Origin: Phoronis australis
Lineage: Eukaryota; Phoronida; Phoronidae
Length of the DNA stretch: 64,000 nt
Direction of reading: 5' to 3'
Assembly (NCBI GenBank): GCA_002633005.1
Contig: NMRA01000489.1
Span: 260,727-324,726, forward strand
A model generated the notes under the pieces. It was not told where the DNA came from and did not search any database. It worked only from the letters and a program-made list of their open reading frames with translations. Position 1 is the first letter of the stretch. Every line of letters begins with the position of its first letter. A program made the position numbers and the translations under genes. Below, piece by piece: positions 13,292 through 25,000 of the stretch.

Positions 13292-14183
13292 TCTTACCTT
13301 GAAACCCAGAACGATTGAACATTTTGGAAGCATCCTGCTTTCACTGCACTAAAACTCAGAACGAAGTTTGTACTTGTCAGCAAAAGTAAATGCTGCACTT
13401 CAACATCAAATACAGGCATTATGAAAATTTTCTGACATGTAAGCTCTGTTTGTTAATAGAGATCATGTGCTGCGTGACTGTCATCGTAAATAATCAGTGA
13501 GCGACAAAGAGAACTATAGTTATTAGTTCAAAGTGTACGTAGACAATTTGAGATGCATTTTTAATGCAGCGAATGGGAGATGGGATGGAGACGATTGTCA
13601 AGATATTTGTGACTATCCACGCAGCCTTGGAGTTTCATGGGATTGCCTAAATGTTTCCATTGGCCCAAAATATGGTTAACCCGTGAAATTTGGCTCATGT
13701 AAATGCACATGATAATCACACGGAAATGAACAAACTTCATGTCGAATGAGCCTGCTACAGATAGCTTTCAGCTTGAAAGTTTGCTCTCATATTATTCAGG
13801 TGAAGGTCCTTCTCCCTGTCAAAGGTATGAGCCATTCTGAAAATGATAAGAAACATACAGCTCTTTAGTTTTTTGAAAGCATCTTTCACTGTAGTGACCA
13901 AATTTCTAATTATGTCATGCAGGATAGGCCATGTAGCGATAGGAATGAAGCATTTTTGTTTTTCAGTTGTGGCCACTTTGATCTGTTTGTCGTTTTCGTG
14001 TGAATGTTTGAATATCCCTCTGCACTTAACAGTGCCAATTTGACACCATAAATGGTTGAAGTAACTCATAAAACATTGGAAAATATCATACTGCATTATA
14101 TTCATTCAAGAATTCCCCTGTCCATCACATACCTTAATTGGTAAGTGGTATTTCATGTCGCTGCTTTTCCAGAAAATGAAATG

Positions 14184-14331
14184 CAGAAAAATTGATTCAA
14201 ATACTGGAATTTGCTTACTTGAGTTAGCGACGCTGGATCTCTCTTTCACGGACTTCAGCTTGGCCGTGAGAGACGGACGCAACATCGCTAACTCAAGTAA
14301 GTAAATTCCAGTATTTGATTCAATTTTTCTG
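14184..14331. repeat. Long hairpin: 47-base arms, 54-base spacer
   Basis: Left arm 14184-14230 (starts CAGAAAAATTGATTCAA, ends GAGTTAGCGA) pairs nearly perfectly with 14285-14331. The spacer pairs partly too (CTCTCTTTCACGG / CCGTGAGAGAC), so almost the whole 148 bp can fold back. Confidence 0.9.
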
Positions 14332-16053
14332 TTTTGATACCTCAACCTTATGTCTCAAAACTTCATGCTTTTATACCAGAAAATGGTTATATATTAGAGC
14401 ACTCCCTGTTTTGAGACCATTCCTTTTTTCACATGCTTTTTTAGTGAAAATCACAATTCGTTTTAATTGCCAACCCATTCTTTCAATGTTTGAACTCTTG
14501 TTGTTTAGTTCTTGTTTCTCTGAATTTTTTTTCTGGCTTGCATGCTTTGACTACTTTTGAAATGGCTTGTTGGAACTTAAAGAAGCATTTCAGTCTTGTT
14601 TATACAGCATTCACTTTAAATACTTTGAGTTCTTAACTAAAGAGTTTCAGCATTTCAGAACATTACTGTGTGTAAATAATCCTGAATTAGTGTCCAAACT
14701 GTGTTTCAAACTGAGTCAGGGCAACAGAATATCTGTCAAGCAATTTTCCCCATGTCATTTAACTCAGAGCCACTTCAGTATATACATAGGTAGTTACTGT
14801 TTCACGGGAACAAGACGTCACAACTCGGTAAATCAGTCAATTGACGTCATCAGTTTTACATGTGTATACTAGTTACTCAATGGAAATGGTCGTTATTGAG
14901 ACTGACATATTTTTGAATGGTTTAATTCCCTGTGTACCATTTTCAAGTTTCAGGGTTGGCCCATCTTCCATAAAAACAACAATTTTCAGATGCTTTTTTA
15001 CCTCTTGAGGGTTTTGTGTTCTTGGAACTGAAAACAACCCAGTCATGGTAAGGAAATTTTTAGACCTATTTTACAAGAGCAAAAACCCAAATGCAAATAC
15101 TGCTAAACAGGTCGAAATGCTGGTTTGATGAACACAATTCTGGCTGTATACCGTTCAAATTTCATCCGAGTTGTTGTTTTTCTCTCTTCGTTAATTCTGT
15201 TTTCAAATTGTCCAGATTCAAAAAGTCTGGCCTCTTTAAATTTGGCCTTAATAAGTCTGGCTTTGGAAAGGTTGCAATTTGAAACGTCTGCCCATGGAGA
15301 GTCTGAAAAAGTCAACTGTGGAAACATGGCTTAGCCTGAAAATGTCTATCCTTGAATAGTCTGGCCTACTGTGTCGCATGCTAATCACGGTGGTTCAAGA
15401 GCGTGGGTTTAACTCCTGCTTTGCATTGCTTTCAAGTAATTCTTATTACAAGATTCATTTAGTCACTAACTGTAGCTTAAATAAGTTGTTGTCTGGAAAA
15501 GCATGCTGTTTACCGGGTAGCAGACAACAGTGCCTAAGCATATAGGTTTCCTAGTCGATAATGTTTGGTTTTGTGGGAAGAGGATGGCAAACACACCAAA
15601 GCTGGTATATTGTGACAGATTGTGATTAATAAGGAGCAAAAAAGCCTATAGATTAGGCTGAATTAGTGCCAGGATTGCCAACATGTTGAAGTCCATGAAG
15701 AATAATGGACATTGCTAGTGACGCATCAGTTGTCTTGAATTGTTTTTACTAACTAATTATAAATTTTAAGTGCGTTTCAGTAATAGTTTTGTTTAATTTC
15801 ATTTTATCTCATTGAAAACTACCTTAAAATGCATATTTATTCAGATGTCTAAAATGTTTGTTTCTGTATGGTCTTGCCAAATAAGTGGTTTTTAATAAAA
15901 TTTTTATATTTTGCTTGTAATATTGTTTGATTTTCACCTCATTACCTTGAGTCTTGATATTCTTTGTACAGATTTTAAAGCGGCTATAAAGCTTTTGTTA
16001 CTTTAGTCACGCTAATTAAGACCACTTATGATGATGATTTAATAGATTTCAAA

Positions 16054-16514
16054 TTGTAGGTAATAGTCAACATTACATTGTAAGTTATAGTCAACATTAC
16101 AGTGTAGGTTATAGTCAACATTACATTGTAGGTTATAGTCAACATTGCACTGTAGGTTATAGTCAACATTGCACTGTAGGTTATAGTCAACATTGCACTG
16201 TAGGTTATAGTCAACATTGCACTGTAGGTTATAGTCAACATTGCACTGTAGGTTATAATCAACATTGCACTGNNNNNNNNNNNNNNNNNNNNNNNNNNNN
16301 NNNNNNNNNNNNNNNNNNNNNNNNNNNNNNNNNNNNNNNNNNNNNNNNNNNNNNNNNNNNNNNNNNNNNNNNNNNNNNNNNNNNNNNNNNNNNNTGTAGG
16401 TTATAGTCAACATTGCACTGTAGGTTATAGTCAACATTGCACTGTAGGTTATAGTCAACATTGCACTGTAGGTTATAGTCAGTACTACATTGTAGGTTTT
16501 AGTTAACATTACAT
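16054..16514 (+). repeat. 24-bp minisatellite interrupted by an assembly gap
   Basis: Unit TGTAGGTTATAGTCAACATTGCAC, with ACATTACA variants at both ends and homogeneous units in the centre. Ns fill 16273-16394, so true copy number is unknown. Long - strand ORFs here follow from the 24-base period. Confidence 0.92.
16273..16394. other. Assembly gap (122 Ns)
   Basis: A run of Ns inside the 24-bp minisatellite, which presumably blocked assembly. A single further N is at 59598. Confidence 0.99.
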
Positions 16515-17989
16515 AGATGTGATTAACTGAGCTTGGAGAGAACTGCAAGATCGTTTGTTATTGCTTGAGGCAAAGCACTGCAAGTTCGCATTTATTCGCA
16601 TGGTATCTGGCAATAATAAACTGCCAGTTCCCATGCAAAAATAAAAATAACTTCTCATCTACATAAGGAACAACTTCAGACCAGTTTTATGCTTTTAGAG
16701 ATGCTATGTTTCAACAAAACCGTGAATATTCAAATTTGTAGCAAGCGCCACCTAGTGACTTGCTGGAGCACTGTGTGTACAAGTATAATCTGGAAAAGAA
16801 ACAATTTATAATTAAATTGCGGGTTTAAAAAACACCACAACTGATACGCTTAAAAACAAGTGTTGACACATAATAAACTTAATAATTCCAAATATTACGC
16901 AATCTTTATTTGATAGTGAAATAAATTAATAAAATATGTGCCTTGTTACATTAGTGTATTGAAATATTACCATACTGATTTACCTAAAAATAGTCTCACA
17001 AAACAAGACTTTCGCAAGATTGTAATGGTAACTGGTTCTCGGATGGTTTCTGGTACACCAGAAGACCCGGGGTTGTTTGTAAACTAGTACTTTGTTTGCA
17101 GATTCACCATTTTCAGTAGTCTGTACATCAAAGTTCTTTCACCGAATACAGGTACTTCATAGCTATTTTATATGTCAATTTAATTGTTTGTCTGCGCTCT
17201 GTACAAATAAGTGTGATTTCTAACATTTACCTCTGACTGTGGTAAACATTCTCAAATTTAGGGCAGTGAAAATTAACTTTTTTGCTCAATTTCTAAGCAT
17301 GTGCCCAATTTTAGAATTTGAAATCAATATTAATTGTCTCAAATTCAAGAATTACCTTCAGCAACAGACAACAAGACTTCAATATAAAATGCACCATTCG
17401 ATATTTGAGAAATAGGAAGAATACCAAAATTGCCCATGTCCCTAATCTTCAGAATCTAGAAAATTTAATTTCGTCTTGGATTCTGATGTCCCAAACTTAA
17501 ATTTGGAGACTTCACAAACTGGAGAATGTCATCCAAATTTAAACACAGAAATGCGTGCAACTAAAGAATAGCTAGAGTAAAAATTTAAAAGAAGTTTATG
17601 ATAAATTAATCTTTCTCATGATTTTGCCCGGAAATTTTGAAACAAATGAATTGATGAAAATTTTCTTGAGGGATCATTGTGCTTAGTAGACTCACATCAG
17701 TCTGTGACAAATAGGCTAATTTCATTGACTTGAATAATCCTAATTGGCAAGATTAATCACGTTAAAAGTGCAACCTAATAAATTCAAGCATAGATAATAT
17801 TACGCTAGCTTTTTAGGCTTCACTTATTCAACATTCATCATTAAGCTTGCATAACTTTGCTAGGAACGTGGCACAGGTACTTATTGTAGTGTATGAGCTA
17901 TGTTGTTACATGCGAAAGGTCAATCGCAGGTTAGGTGAGAAACTTGAGTCATTGAGCTTGGTGAGAGAGCAAGCGTGTATTGACTAGAG
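16515..17989. other. No gene recognised
   Basis: AT-rich sequence; only short ORFs without recognisable features. Confidence 0.55.
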
Positions 17990-18197
17990 ATCTTGTTTAT
18001 GCTTCCACAGCAATGGTTACCAAGAGACAAGAGTTTTCAAGCTTGGAATTGAATGTTGAAATGAGGGACTGGCCGAACAAGGTCATGGAAGGTTTTTTAT
18101 AAACAAGATTTCTGTTGTAATCCTAAGGTTTCTTTTTCAAGCTAATCAGACGATGGTTAGTAAAGGAGAAAGAAAATTCAAGCGTTGGAGATAAATA
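17990..18197 (+). repeat. Dispersed repeat E, copy 1
   Basis: Shares, in order, CAATGGT(T/C)(A/G)CCAAGAG, AAGATT/GAGTTTT, GAATTGAATG-like, CTTTTTCAAGCTAA and AAATTCAA with 27320-27530. It is cut off by the insertion at 18198. Confidence 0.5.
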
Positions 18198-19206
18198 TCA
18201 AATGAATGCGCTCCGAGGAGCAACACTTGGCGAAATTAACAGAAAAGACGACGATAGAGATGTTACAGAAAAGACGACGATAGAAATGATGACAAAAAGG
18301 ACGAATATGACGATGATGATGGTGATGATGAACAATTCAAGTAATGATAACATTCACAAGACGAACAGAACATAAAGGCCAGACATCAGTAAGTATAGGC
18401 TACAGTCTCGAACGCCACTTGCCGAAATTAACTGAAAAGACGACGACGGAGATGAAAGCCCATTCAAAACTCTATCTAAATTGTTGGTATCGCCTAATTC
18501 CGTAAATTTTTCGAAGAAATGAAATTTTGAGTTTTTTTAAGAATTTCAAAGTCAAGTAACTCGAAAACGGTAAGTCTGAGAAAAAAATTGTTACAGGTCA
18601 GTTGAATGAGTATACTTCAAAGAATCCACATGCAAAAAATCACTTCTTTTTCTCTTCCTGTTTAAAATGGCACTCCAGCACGACTGAAAGTGGGTCAACA
18701 TACGCCAGATCCGCCATCTTGAAAGCAACTTCCGTTTTTGTTGGCTCTGTATAATAGCTTGTCAAGATATGAAACTAATACCTGCAAAATTTTGAAGGAA
18801 TTGGCCCGACAATGCGCCCTCTACAGAAGAAAACGTTTTTAGGCCAAAATCGAGGTGCGCATGCGCGATCACCGATATTTCCGCCATCTTTAAACGGAAG
18901 TAAACAATTTCTGGTATACATGTAGTGCACACCCGGTCCATTAGTTGTGATGATTTTCAGGTCTGTACGTAAAAAATTATAGCCTCCAGAAGCCTTTGAA
19001 TCTTAAAATGAAAACAAAATGGCCACCACAGCCGCCATCTTGGATCCGATTGTGACGAAAAACAATAGGCTTCTAGTACTTCCGGAACTACGTGTTCTAT
19101 GTAAATTTTGTGATGGTTGGATGAAAATTGCGACCTGTATCGTGCGAACAAACAAACAAAACAAAACAAACTTGATGGAAGAGCAACATACTTATTTCGC
19201 CAAGTA
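18198..19206 (+). mobile_element. One-kb inverted-repeat element C1
   Basis: An ACTTGGCGAAAT motif near 18224 is matched by ATTTCGCCAAGT at 19194-19205. The first motif, with its GAAAAGACGACGA context, is duplicated inside near 18417. Low-complexity GAY-rich sequence follows, then segments containing GCCGCCATCTT. It is inserted in an older repeat (17990-18197, related to 27320-27530). An inverted copy lies at 45005-46115. Confidence 0.75.
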
Positions 19207-20221
19207 ATAAGGTGACGTACTACTATTTAGCTGGACTTACAATGCTCGGTCAAATTTAGCAACACATAAAAGTTCTGATCTTAAGTATTGTTGCTGTTTA
19301 ATTTATCAGAATGCTTCACTCAGCTCTCTGTCGGTGTAAAAGAAATCTTGCAAAACACAGAACAGATATCCTTGGTAATGTATTTATGGATAGACCAGAT
19401 GTCTATTATTTGCTATAAGTTATGCAAATTTTGAGAGTTGTAAATAATGAGTGTGACATTAGATGGCCAATTTGCTAACTGTATTGATTGTTGATAGCCT
19501 ATCAGGTTCTGATGAGATGTGTTGTCAGTCGGTCGTTTTCATCTGGTATTGGCTTCACGTGGGCTGGTGTGATGAATGTTGAAAACCGAATATGACTCTT
19601 ATACTCGTATAACCACACAAAAATGAAGAGTCCTTTCACTAAACTCAAATGTTTGAAAGTGACTTGTACAACAGAGTAAATTGTCAGCCATTTCAGTCAA
19701 GTTTCAACTCAGGAGTGAAATGAAGGATTAAGGAATCAATTGAAGATTGTTGCCTTTATAGCAAGGTAGGAAATAACATAGGAAATATAAACAATGATGA
19801 GATGCACGTCTTAATTACATATTCTATTTACGCATTAGTTTCAATAGCTTAATGCAACTGATAAATATATCTAATGGAATTAATGTTTGTAGATAGCCTG
19901 CTTTGTCCATTCAGGCTGAATGTGCATAGTCAAGTGATCTTAACCAACCAGGTGTATTTTGGTATTGTAGTCAACCGATATTTTTCTCATGTTTGGTGTT
20001 GTGCTGTTGATAATAATTTGCACAATTTTAATTAATCCTTTCTTTCTACATTTTCTTACATGTAAGTGACTTACTAAGACTTCACTAATTACGATTTCTT
20101 TAGAAGGTGCTATTTTCTTTAAGTTTAATGAGTCTTTGTCTAAAGGCCAGTGTTTCCAGTTGCTCACTTTATTGTGATTTTTTCGCATCAAAAAAATGTA
20201 ATGTAAAGGTGATTTTTAGGT

Positions 20222-20222
<1 letters not shown>

Positions 20223-20260
<38 letters not shown>
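20223..20260 (+). repeat. (CA)n microsatellite, 19 repeats
   Basis: Uninterrupted CA run followed by an imperfect TGTATG run to about 20295. Confidence 0.95.
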
Positions 20261-20264
<4 letters not shown>

Positions 20265-20364
20265 TGTAAAAACTGTGTATGTATGTATGTGTGTGCCTTA
20301 TATGATGCCAATAAAATGGCATGAGCAAATTTTCCAACTCTCTGACTACTACTTTAATAATAGT

Positions 20365-20572
20365 ATGAGCAAAGCTCCGGAAATTGCTTTTGAATTATAT
20401 CCAGGTTTACTCTTATGCATTCATTCACCCCTAAGACTGAGCTCAGAGGAGTAGGAGACACCTTTCACCTTTGTGCAATGCTCGATTGTCAGCCAGTAAA
20501 ACCAGGATTTGAACCTAGGTCTCCCAAACAGGAGTCCGGAGCTCAAACCATTGAGCCACACTGACTACCGCT
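20365..20572 (-). mobile_element. tRNA-derived SINE, copy 1
   Basis: On the - strand the head has an A box TGGCTCAATGG (20558-20548) and a B box GGTTCAAATCC (20515-20505), between which lies a stem-forming GGACTCCTGTTTGGGAG. The body continues through a shared GAGCTC-containing segment. The second copy at 42935-43137 has the same orientation and order of blocks. Confidence 0.72.
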
Positions 20573-22019
20573 ATGTCCTCAGGAGCAATTTTATATTCTT
20601 GTTTTTGCCTCTGCATCTTTGGAGTTTTTTTACCGTTTTTTATGAAATTCAGCAGATATGCATCTTTTAAGGAGATGATGTCACCTTTTCTCATTTCTAT
20701 CTCATAGGCAAGCCTAAACAAACACTGCCAGGGTGTTACTTGGTGTTGTAGGTGGACATTTACCACTTGCGGTATGGCCTGGGTCTAGATGTTCTGTTTT
20801 TTTCTTTCTCAAATGTTGGCAGCTATGCATATTTTACAATTCAGTCCACAAAAGCTCACACTATGTATGGTGCTTGTTAATTCAAGACTTAAATTCACAA
20901 TACACACAAGTTACAGTTCAGCAATTCATGCTTTTGTCTTGATTGGTCTAGGGAGAGAATGCATAACTAATAGTGCTTCATCAAACCTTCATGATATGGC
21001 ACTGACAGTCCTTGACGCATACTAATTATAATCACTTGAATGGATGAGACGATGTAGACCCTGAGCCTGGTCATACCACAAGTGGCAAATGTCCTACCTC
21101 AATTTCTACCAAAGTTGTGGCTGAAGGTTGGCATATGTGTTACTATTGTGGAGACCGTGGCTTGTCTTGATATTTGGAAACATATGATTGCTGTGTCGTG
21201 TAGGGTTTTCTTTTGGTATGCATCAATGTTTACTTGTTACATTATTTGATGTGATTTCATGAAACTTAACAAGTGTCTTCTTTATTTTGAAGAAAGCCCC
21301 CTTGGTGTTGATTTATGGATAAATCTGATCAAGTAGTGTTTGTGGCACATCTTTGGCAACAGTGTCTTCCTTCCATGTCTGTGAAAGTTCTTTGATGGAT
21401 CCAGTCTTCATGAAATTTGACTTAAATATGCGTTCCTTTATGTGGAAGGAGGGCACATTAGATCAAACTACCCTAGAACTATAGAAATGGGCAACCCTAT
21501 CTTTACCATTTTTGATCATGGCTCACATCAATGCTAATCAGCATGATTCTGGTATATGCTGTTGCATTGTTTTGGTTTTCAGTGCATTTCACAATAAATG
21601 CTTTAGGAGATATAAGTTAGGTGTGAAGAGTTGGTTGATACAGTACATGGCTAGAATTAAATCAGACAAATACTGTTTCCCCATCATGACGGGTATTCTG
21701 TTAAGAGCAGAGCTCTGCTGATTACTGGCAATGATGCACTATTCCGGCCTCTAAATTCTACTGACTTGCAGAATGGTTGAGCCCAGCTCAATAATTCCCA
21801 TTCATTCTTGGTCACCAGGGATTCAGCCTACTCGATGAATTCTGGCTCGTCTTGTCTAAATGCTTTTGGCACGTACTGTAGTTTGCAGAAGCAAATGTGA
21901 AACCAACAGCACCGCAGGGAAGATACCATCTGCAAATTATATAGTTCTTTTTCCTAAAATGCCTAGGGGGCCACTCACTGATTTTGATTTATGGATTACT
22001 TTATGCTTTATATTTTCAG
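20573..22019. other. Upstream of the first readable Popeye exon
   Basis: No N-terminal exon could be identified. The sequence ends in a plausible acceptor (TATTTTCAG). Degenerate repeat phrases occur around 21100-21450. Confidence 0.5.
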
Positions 22020-25000
22020 TATGATGAAACAAGTCGAGAGCCATCTAAGCAGGAAGTGATAGACATAGTGTGGACTATGGTTGGCAATGAAAGCCAAGAA
22101 GCTGTCTTGAATTTTGGTTATGGAAACTCTTCAGACTGTTTTCACTGGCAGCAGGCACAGCACATTGTATTCCAACTCGCCAATGTTGTGTTCATGATAT
22201 CATTCCTTGCACCCAGTACATTTGCCTACCACATTCTGTTTCTGCGTGGTGTATCTTCCATTGGTTGTCTGATGATTGTCTTCTGGTCAACCATAGTCAC
22301 GTGTCTTCCAGACTACTTGGGCTGGAATGTAGCATTCCTTGCTGTTAACATGGCGCACATCTGTTACCACCTTTGTACAGCGTATCCAACCAGGTTTGAG
22401 CCAGAGATTGAAGACTTGTATAGAAGACTATTCAAGCCATTCGAGATGCCACGACTGACATTCTGTGAACTGTTGGAGCAAGGTGAAATCCACCAGATGG
22501 CCTCAGGTGATGTGTACGCTTCAGAGGAGGAATCGCCTTGTAGCGAGTCTTTGTCACTGCTGATATGTGGCAGGTATACGTATGGCAAATAATGTCTGTC
22601 TTACAGTGTTTCTTTGGATTACAAAGGAGTTAGTGATGATAATCATCTAAGGCTAATGAAAGAACTGTTCCGGCGCGGAGTCATAATGGGCCCTGCATGG
22701 CTTCGCCCCTCCCTACAGGGAATATCTATATGGGAAAGCTTCCTGCGGAAAATGTTTTAAATTTTTATGTCTGAATGATACATTCTGTAGGCTATGAATG
22801 AGCACAGACAACAGATTGTTGATTGTTATATTCACTGATGGTATGAATATTGATATCGACATATCATTTAACAAATGATTGAAACTATCAGCTTTTTTAT
22901 GTTATAGTTCTTATCACTTGTTACATGATACAGTAAATATTCATATTATTTACAACTAGTTTTTTTATGTTAATGTTGGTTATTAATTTTCATGTGCCCA
23001 CAAAAAATTTTGTTGTTGCATGTAGACAGCATTTTGTCGCTCTGTCCATTTGTCAGTACCTTATTTGCTTTTCCATTGGTCAGTGTGACAGATCATCATG
23101 AAATTTCAGGTACATTAGGTTACATGGTGGTTGTGTGTTGACACCAGTTGTTTTTTGTAATGATTTGACTATGGTGGCACCCTACATTGTCAATTTTTGA
23201 CATTGATAGTGATTCAATGAATTTTGCCAAAACTTGGAACAGATGTACATGTGTTGGGATTGGCTGGGTCTAGATGATTTTTGGGTGGATTTGACTATAT
23301 AGTTAGAGGCTGTACAGTTTTCAACACATGAAATTCTTTGTGTGTCACATATTTTGGCAAAACCTCGACTCAAAGATTTTTGACTGGGAAGCACAGTGTC
23401 ACCAATTGATTATCGGCCGGATTTAACGTACAGCGGAACCTCTTGTAGGCCATTTTAATTTTCACGAGGGACCTAGTACAGCTGAAAATTCAGTCAAGCC
23501 AAAACCCAACTAAATTTGTAAACTGAAGCACAAGTTTCAATTACCCCATTCAGCTGCCAACACAGTAGAGCGCCATCTGGTTGGGCTGCCAAAAGTCAAC
23601 AGGCATCAATTGTTTTATGACGTAATGAGGCGTCATAAAGCGATTACATAATAGGTGACCAAGTAGCCCAAGCAGCTGGACTGAGTTCAATGGGCTATGT
23701 GTTGGATGATCAAGTTTTATCTGGACAGGGTTCCTCATGAGCAAGACTTTCTTTGTCGGTCAGTTATTGTCAGAACAGTTTACCAGATTTTGATTGAACT
23801 ATTTATTGTTGTAGATGCAAGATGGGTATGCATGGGTATCAGTTAATTTTCGGATAGATTTGAATACTGTAGCACTGTCTACTATTTGGCATTTTAGTTT
23901 TTGACAAGATATTGCCTGTGTCTGTTGATTACAATCAAATTAAAGCTGTGCTACAGTTTTTCATGAAATTTTACACAAGGGCTTAGGACTGGGATGCTCC
24001 TACATCTTCATATAATAATTAGATGGATTGGACTGCCGTAGCACCTTCTATTGGCCATTTTAGTTTTTGACAAGTTATTGCTTGTCTGGTAATTGTAGTC
24101 AAAATAGATTGAAAAATTTCTTGATGGACCCCGACATTAAGAAGTGTATGGCAGTCAGTTGCTTCCTGCTTTGATATACTGGCCAAATTGTACATTGCAT
24201 GGTTGCATAAACATCCCTACAAGCATTATTACCATTTACGGTGCAGTCATGGATGCATTTCAACACTTTGTATTGTTCTAGTTAAGTTGACTTCGGTGTA
24301 TACAATGTCATGAAGCATTTCCTAGGCTTAGATCTTAACTCAAACTGAGAATGGTTCCATTACGACTGCAGGCAATCGGAACATTTAGCAAATACACAAC
24401 TAAAAGTGATTACATAGTCGCTGTTCAGGCATTAATGACAACAATGCCTACAATTTGGGTGTTGATTTTGCAAGTATATTGCAGGGCAGCATAGTGGCAA
24501 CTGTGGTGGGTTCATCTGTACTCTATGTTGATTGTCACCTTCTTCAGTTTAGTGAATTATGTTTGTGTTTCAGGATAAAAGTCAGCTGTGAGAGCTTGTT
24601 CCTGCATTTTGTTGAGCCTGGTCAGTTTCTTGACTCTGTTGAGTTTGAAGCTCAACAGCTGTACTGCAAGGAACAACAACCGTTTTATCAGGTACTGTAC
24701 ACAATGATGTTCATGTTGTTAGAACGTATGTTTAATATTGTGTTCCGGATGTCAACAGAGATTGGCCGGCTTTAATTACCCTATTCCCAATTCTCTGCAC
24801 CAGAAAACTGCAGATCTGCACTTTGGATTAGACAAACAGGAAACAATTTAATGCTGCACTAAAGTTAGTGTCAAATTATTTTATTTTGGTGTACACACTT
24901 TTACATGTCATAATTTATTCTAGGTTACTATAGCTGCTGTTGAGAAGAGTAAAATCATATCTTGGAAGTGTGATCACTTTAGGACTTACCTTTCTGTGAA

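Noticed and set aside
16026-16548. Long - strand ORFs with an 8-residue repeat
   Set aside because: Produced by the 24-bp minisatellite and read through the N gap.
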